Below, in pieces: positions 58,504-64,000 of a DNA stretch of 64,000 nt. The notes under the pieces are model-generated. The model was not told where the DNA came from and did not search any database. It saw only the letters and a program-made list of their open reading frames with translations. This DNA comes from Hyphodiscus hymeniophilus. Lineage: Eukaryota; Ascomycota; Leotiomycetes; Helotiales; Hyphodiscaceae. Within the stretch, counting starts at the first letter, position 1. Each line of letters opens with the position of its first letter. The position numbers and the translations under genes are program-made. The stretch spans positions 1,116,001 to 1,180,000 of the forward strand of contig VNKQ01000005.1 in assembly GCA_016508695.1 (NCBI GenBank), given 5' to 3'.

Positions 58504-61087
58504 ATGAGCACCCCAGAACATGCTGCAGTTGCAGCTTCTGCTGCTCAACCTGATAGCAGCCACGACCTCCTCGGCCTAGGCGATCTTTCTTCGAGTCGAG
58601 AGGGCCATGCTTCCGAACAGTCAGAAGTTCGAAGACACAATAGACATATCTCTGATACTAGCAGTGTCTATTTTGATACAGTAGACAGCGCAGAACCTCC
58701 TTTTGGCATTCCAGACGAGACGGAAGCTCGAGATCAGTCTGATTCAAGGCTTGAAGAGGATAGTGTGCGGACGAAGGGCAAGGAAACAAGTCGTACGGAA
58801 TCAGACCAAAGAAATGCTGGTTCTGGGATCTCTGCCATGTCGCAATCATCAAGTGGAGTGTTTCTTGAGGGAGGAGTTCATGATGTTCAGTCGACGACCG
58901 CTGAATCTGATCGAACAGAACATCCGGGGCAACCGAAACCAACAAATGAAATCCACAATATGGAATCTCAGAAACCAGAGGTTCAAGACAATACCTCGCC
59001 AAGCAGTACTTTCTTCGGAGACTCGACACGCACTCGAATGCCAGCCACCAGGGTGCCGTCTTTTGGAGCGCCAGTCAATATAGAAGAGGATCGAAGGAAC
59101 TGGGAGAGAATACAAGAAATCGCAGGACCTTCTAGGGGTAGAAACAACTCTGTTCCAGGAGGACCTCCTTCTAGGCCAGACTTTGCAGCCCACGCTCCTC
59201 AGAGAGTAACTCAAAAGCGGAAATCAATTTCAGGCGACCATACCCGTGGTTTGGACGGTTCAAGACCGAGTGGATCAGAAGGGTATTCTGGCAATTCCAG
59301 ACCTCCCCCATACAGTGAGAGCTTCTCGCCTGCTAGAAACAATTCTCAAGCATCTTTGGCACGTCAAAATGATCCGCAATCTAATCAGGAAGTGGTTTTG
59401 CCCAGATGGCAACCAGATGCTGAAGTAACATTTTGTCCTATCTGTGCCACACAGTTCAGTAAGTATCTTGTTCAGGCGTATCGTTGTTTGACACACTAAC
59501 CGAGTAACAGGCTTTTTTGTTCGCAAGCACCATTGCAGGTAAGTGTAATATAGGCAACAGGGGTTTCTATCATTTTGGACAAGTATTGACATCATTGCTA
59601 GAAAATGTGGTCGTGTTGTTTGTAACGCTTGCTCACCACACCGAATTACGATTCCTTACCAGTTCATTGTCCAGCCTCCAAAAGAAAATGGTACATTAAA
59701 CGACACTAGCTCTCATGCTCGTCCTCCATTGGACCCTGCACGTGTAGGTAGTTCTTCTGCATTTGATGGTCTTGGTGGTGGCGAGAGAGTTCGTCTTTGC
59801 AACCCTTGTGTCCCTGATCCAAACACAGCTCCTCCACAAACACCTCAGTTCGCAAACCACGCTCAGAGAATACCAGGCATTGCTCATAGTCGTTCTGCAA
59901 GCTCTACCAACACCTACACTACTTCTCCACCACCGATCTTCAGCTCGTCAAACCCATCTCTGAGTCTTTCAGAATTCCTCCAGAATCGCCCGTGAGTTCT
60001 TCATGCTTATTGCTATTTCCCATGCCACGACATAGACACCATCTGAACCAATAGAAAATGTTCTGGAGTCACTCGACGTGTTCTTTCATCGATCTCTTCT
60101 TCCTGTATTCAGCAATATATACTGACTATCTTAAGACGACGTCAACGTCAACCTAGCATCCTGGGACGTCCCAGCAATTCTCCAAGCACTACAGCCTCTC
60201 AGGTGTACACTCGCTCAAACAGTGGTGGTAATGGCTATTCTAATCAAACCTATTCAGATCCTAGGTCGCGCTCTTCTACGGTCCGGTTTCCCTCATATAT
60301 TTGCTCTTTAAATATTTTACTGACAACCTACAGGTGTCCGGCAGCGGAGTCCGTCAAGACCAGAATGTAAGTCACCATGCAAACTCATTCTCTCTGATTC
60401 ATACTGATCATCGCTCAGCCCACTAGATCCGCAGTATCCGGAGCCCTGTCAACTAGGGTATCTGGAGCTCTCTCTTCGTCCGGATCCCCTGGAAGTCGAG
60501 GTGCTCTTCCCCACATTCCACGCCCTGAACATCAGACCGCACCACTACCTCGAGTTCCACGACCGCTCCGTGTCGCAGAAGAAGATGAATGCCCAGTCTG
60601 TCACCGAGAGCTCCCCTCCAGTCAACTTCCAAACTCCGAAGCGTTGAGAGCTACGCATATCACGAGTTGTATCGAAACCGCCATGCAAGGCACCACTTCT
60701 ACATCTTCAACTTCACCTTCACCTGTAGCCAATGTTGCATCTACCTCTGCTATACCCTCTTCGTCTACCACCCCCGCTGTGCCAGTCCCAATCGCAAACA
60801 CGCCCGAAGCTCGCATGGCAGCTCGCGAACAAGCCCACGCAGCGATAGTCCTCGGCCAGCGCTCCTCACCATCCCCCGCGTTTCGCCCAACTGGTGTATT
60901 CCCTTATAAAGCTACGGAAAAAGACTGCGTGGACGATGCCGAATGCACGATTTGTTTGGAAGAGTTCGAGGTCGGTCAGGATATGGGTCGTTTGGAATGT
61001 TTCTGTCGTTTTCATTTGCATTGCGTTAGGGAATGGTTCGTAAATCATTACGGCCAATGTCCAGTTCACCATCAGCCTGCATATTAG
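58504..61087 (+). CDS. PIB1: FYVE and RING finger E3 ubiquitin ligase (Pib1-like)
   Basis: Six exons: 58504-59458, 59511-59538, 59602-59991, 60136-60280, 60334-60366, 60419-61087; 739 aa. A long polar N-terminus (about 300 aa) is followed by a FYVE finger: CPICATQF, then the PI3P-binding basic motif RKHHCRKCGRVVC, then CNPC. A Ser-rich linker follows, then an extra Cys/His cluster (DECPVCHRELPSSQ ... THITSC), then a C-terminal RING-H2-like finger (CTICLEEFEVG ... CRFHLHCVREWF ... CPVH). Yeast Pib1 has the same FYVE-plus-RING order and ubiquitinates proteins at endosomal and vacuolar membranes. Exon 2 (28 nt) encodes the RKHHCR part; phase is kept throughout. The acceptor at 60135 is AAG. Confidence 0.87.
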
Positions 61088-61513
61088 GTTCCTCAACGGT
61101 TAAGATGAGCTGCGTTTCTTTTGTTGGATTACGGTATCATAGTTGTATGGCGTTTCTGATTTACGATACCATGCATGTCAGAATAGAGGAACGAATCAAG
61201 CTCAGGCATATTTCAAATGATGTTTCGGTCTCGCTGAAGGTCCATAATGGTACCGCAAGGCAGCGAGTCGATTCAATATTTCCCGTTGCGGCAAAAACAG
61301 CAAGATCGACGAATTACCGACATCGAATGGTATGTCAACGCTGCCGGCTAGCCCATTCCCAACATGATATCACCGGCACCAACACAAGTTTTCCTTCCTA
61401 AATTGACTACGTCGCGCCTGCATCTCACTCTCCAGCACGAATCAAAGATCGGAAGTTGTCGACACAAGCATTGTTGTCGATGGTAGTGTTACTGTCGACA
61501 TAAAAAAGGAGCG
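61088..61513. other. Intergenic, convergent
   Basis: Nothing recognised. Confidence 0.45.
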
Positions 61514-61872
61514 CTAAGGACCAGCGGGATCAATGTAGATACAATTCTTGAGTTTGATGGCTTCCTCATACGAACGCTTTTGGTAGGGAGGAAGGTTGGA
61601 ATTGCTGGTCAAATTGAAGGTGTCAGCCACTTCAAAATGCACCTTACCACGAGTCTTGGCGACGACATTGCGGCCAGGATTGCCAGAGAAACCTGGAGCG
61701 AGAGTGCGTACCCAATCCCCAGCCGTGCAAACCATTGATGATCCTTGGATTTCATCAGTGGTATTGCAGGTAACGTCAGTCAGTTGGAGGGTAGGCTTCT
61801 CGAGGGCTGATTGAGCCAAAGCGTAGGTATGCAACTGCGTTTGAGTGGAGTTGAGGTCAACGTCAATGGTAG
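61514..61872 (-). CDS. C-terminal exon of a small unknown protein, 5' end unresolved
   Basis: Open for about 119 codons from an acceptor-like CACAG at 61873 to the stop at 61514, with protein-like composition. It begins TIDVDLNSTQTQLHTYALAQ. Three Cys occur (TCNTTDEIQG, MVCTAGDW, KNCIYIDPAGP) and there are several possible N-glycosylation sites (NST, NTT, NLT), which would suit a small secreted protein. The first exon is not clear. ATG 61927 with a 7-nt exon and GTATCA donor gives a formally valid 121-aa model, but no signal peptide is then present. The region 62154-61924 on the same strand is also open and could hold upstream exons. Family not recognised. Confidence 0.35.
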
Positions 61873-62461
61873 CTGTGAATCACCTGGTCTCTTTGGCGAC
61901 AAAGTTGCTAAAGATGATACTCCTCATCGAACCTGCGCAGATTTGTGGTTCCAGCCGAGACTCTCAACAGCTCTGTCCAAGGATTTGCTTCCCGTGACAC
62001 TCTTCCTAAAACCTTTCGCTCGGCGCGTAGGTGATTCCTTGCGAAATACAGCATAGAGGACCGTTTCCATGAGATCGATTACGGTTTCTCCACTGGGGGC
62101 CGCCACTGCCTTCAGAAAAACAGAGTTCGAATTAGACAACGAAAATGAGAGCACTTCTACTTCACCTCCACAACATTGTAGTTGGTTCTCGAATTTCGAA
62201 GGTTTTCAAGGGTTGGGTAGCAAAGCATGACCAAAAGAAGCAAGCTACATCTGCCGATATTCCCAATGCAGCCGAGTAATTCACGTCTCATATCTCATAT
62301 CTCGTTTCTCATTTTGTGCAATACTCGCAATGCTGTCATGATATTTACAGCGCCATGGATATCTACCTGAAATACCCAGCCTACTCCACATATGCTATAC
62401 CAAATGCAGCCTTGAACGATCAATTGTTATCGCTATGCCGCTACGCTGTAATGTAAACATT
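61873..62461. other. Unresolved region
   Basis: May contain 5' exons of the small minus-strand gene; otherwise the 3' flank of the edge gene. Nothing firm. Confidence 0.35.
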
Positions 62462-64000
62462 TTACCTTCGTACCGAAGGCATTCGTGATGCCGCTTTCAC
62501 TGGCGCCGGTAATGCTCTTGTGAACCTTTGGTAATCTAGCAGATATTAGTACTGTAGAATCCCAGGTTGATTGGTAGAAGTGGTGGTTTGAGTTGAGCCT
62601 ACCAGATTCATCTTCAAACACAATCGTAATATCATCATGCTCCCCAGGATACTCCAGGACATCAAGACACACAAACGAACTATCGTTCCCCTTCTCCCTC
62701 GCTTTAGGCATCGCAAATTTTGCATCCACGATCCTTATAGTCTGCTTAGCATGTCGGCCGGACGTCTCAAAAACATCCATGCCCTTTAAAGTGAAATTCA
62801 TGCATTCCCCATGACTGAAATTCTCGAAGAATGCAACAAGCTGGATAGCTTTCTCTCGTTCCACGATTTGGAGGCGCGTTTTTGCTGCGTCCCACTTCTT
62901 GTAGATCGGGACGACCATTCGGCGACGGGATATGTTGAAGGATGAGGCCATTCCGTCGAAGAGGACTGAGTAGCCTGTTAGAGCCGCTTGGAAGAGATGC
63001 AGTTCTTGGAGGCTAGGGAAGGTGTAAGTGCGTATTGTTTCGGACGTAGCGACTGTTGCTAGAAGTTCGATCAACTCATTGGGGAGATGTTTAGGAACTT
63101 GAGATTCGGATACTGATATGGTCATGTCTTGTTGCGGCTGTCGAAGAATCTTGAGCTCGTTGGAGCTGTCGACGTCGAGACGAAGTTTGAGTTCTCCGGG
63201 TCCGATGTTGACTCGGTCGGTGATACTTCCACTATCAAAGTCCGTGACTACGCGTAGATTTGTTGAAAGAATTGTTTTCGGGCTGTGAATGTCATCTTGC
63301 TCTTCATTGATGACCCTGATGCTCTGCCAATCAAGAGGTCTGAGGACGTCTTTTTCGGCAGGCTGGGCAAGGGTAATCACAGAGAATCTCTTGACTTGCG
63401 ATTCCATCACGTTGGCTTCTCTGTCCTCAAAAGCAGTGCCGGTAAATCGTGCATGCAGCTGGGACCGTTCATTATCATCTTCGAAGGTAAAAGCCACCGC
63501 ATACGGGGATTTCTCGTCATAAAACCTCAAGAGTAGCGTTGGCAGTCCTCCATCGCTGCGCAGGAACCCGAAGTGGATTGGAAGCGTTGGTAGCATTTCC
63601 TGATTGATGCCTCTGAGATTCTTGGTAGCTGGGCTTGTCACCAGACCGATCCGAAACCCTCTATGTACGCCCCGAACACCGGAAGCAGCTTTCTGGACGA
63701 TTGTTTTTTCGAAAAATCTCAGCCTACAGTTGCTGAGGGGATGCTTTGGAAAGGTAGAGGCTGGGTCCTGATCAAAATATTGGAAGGTATTTAAGAATGT
63801 TTCGAAGACGAGTTCTTCATCTTGCTGACGGACCATACCACCATGGGTCTTCATCTGGTACTCGTAGATTCCCCGTAACGTCCTAAAGTCTTGGTGATTA
63901 CACTGTAACCTTAGCAAGAAGCCTCTCGGCAGCTTGATATCAAGAACGTTCGACTTAGAGTTCCATACCACTGCGCCCCAAGTTGGCCCAAGAGATTTAT
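62462..64000 (-). CDS. Unknown fungal protein, 5' part beyond the window
   Basis: Exons 62603 to the right edge, and 62535-62462 (intron 62536-62602, GTAGGC...TGCTAG, 67 nt). At least 489 residues are in view and the frame stays open to base 64000, so the start lies outside. Splicing replaces the unspliced read-through end with DYQRFTRALPAPVKAASRMP. The visible part is globular and soluble, with many beta-strand-like segments (GFLLRLQCNHQDFRTLRGIY, LPTLLLRFYDEKSPYAVAFT, VCLDVLEYPGEHDDITIVFE). No TM segment, signal or catalytic motif is seen. It could be a scaffold or cytoskeletal/cell-signalling protein, but I recognise no family. Confidence 0.75.

Noticed and set aside
1..64000. CRISPR arrays, rRNA genes, bacterial operons
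   Set aside because: Intron-rich fungal genes throughout; no regularly spaced repeats or rRNA sequence seen.

Overview
The window is nuclear DNA of a filamentous ascomycete (Pezizomycotina; a leotiomycete-like fungus is plausible, but the sequence alone cannot fix this). The evidence is short spliceosomal introns (mostly 46-70 nt, GTAAGT/GTACGT-type donors, CTAAC/CTGAC-like branch sites), fungal-only families (Zn2Cys6 regulators, ArAE_2 exporters, a BtgE-type GH17 wall protein, DUF3605) and unlinked genes on both strands. I rebuilt exon structures by hand from reading frames and splice sites. Unless stated otherwise, every join was checked for phase.

Layout. 0-5.4 kb: a wall glucanase-like GH17 protein and a WD40 protein. 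8-24 kb: a run of metabolic and regulatory genes, namely a Zn2Cys6 regulator, an aromatic-acid-exporter-family protein, a divergent amidase/SDR pair, and a divergent pair made of a RidA-amine oxidase fusion and an UNC93-like transporter. The two divergent promoters share a roughly 57-bp block centred on a CGGCGCCG palindrome, so the four structural genes look like one co-regulated amine/amide-handling cluster. 25-33 kb: molybdopterin synthase small subunit, a mitochondrial RNase II (frame broken at a C7 run), a GNAT acetyltransferase, two small membrane-protein genes and a DUF3605 protein.

33-45 kb: mainly housekeeping. A Hos2-type histone deacetylase is divergent from an ING/PHD protein. These are followed by a double-domain dihydroneopterin aldolase-like protein, an Fmp42-like MFS protein, a second Zn2Cys6 regulator and a PSI-domain membrane protein with a GC-AG intron. 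45.8-46.05 kb: a 216-bp solo LTR with a perfect 5-bp target duplication. 46.5-53.2 kb: a benzoate-4-monooxygenase-like P450 divergent from a regulator-like protein without a zinc cluster, then a small bZIP factor. 53.2-55.1 kb is gene-poor and carries a decayed tandem repeat. 55-64 kb: UDP-glucose pyrophosphorylase with a 550-nt first intron and a possible alternative start, a Pib1-like FYVE-RING E3 ligase, a poorly resolved small gene, and an unknown gene that runs off the right edge.

Most promising for follow-up: the 15.5-24 kb cluster with its shared palindromic element, and the RidA-like domain fused to the amine oxidase, which appears to lack the usual catalytic arginine. No CRISPR array, rRNA or convincing tRNA was seen.
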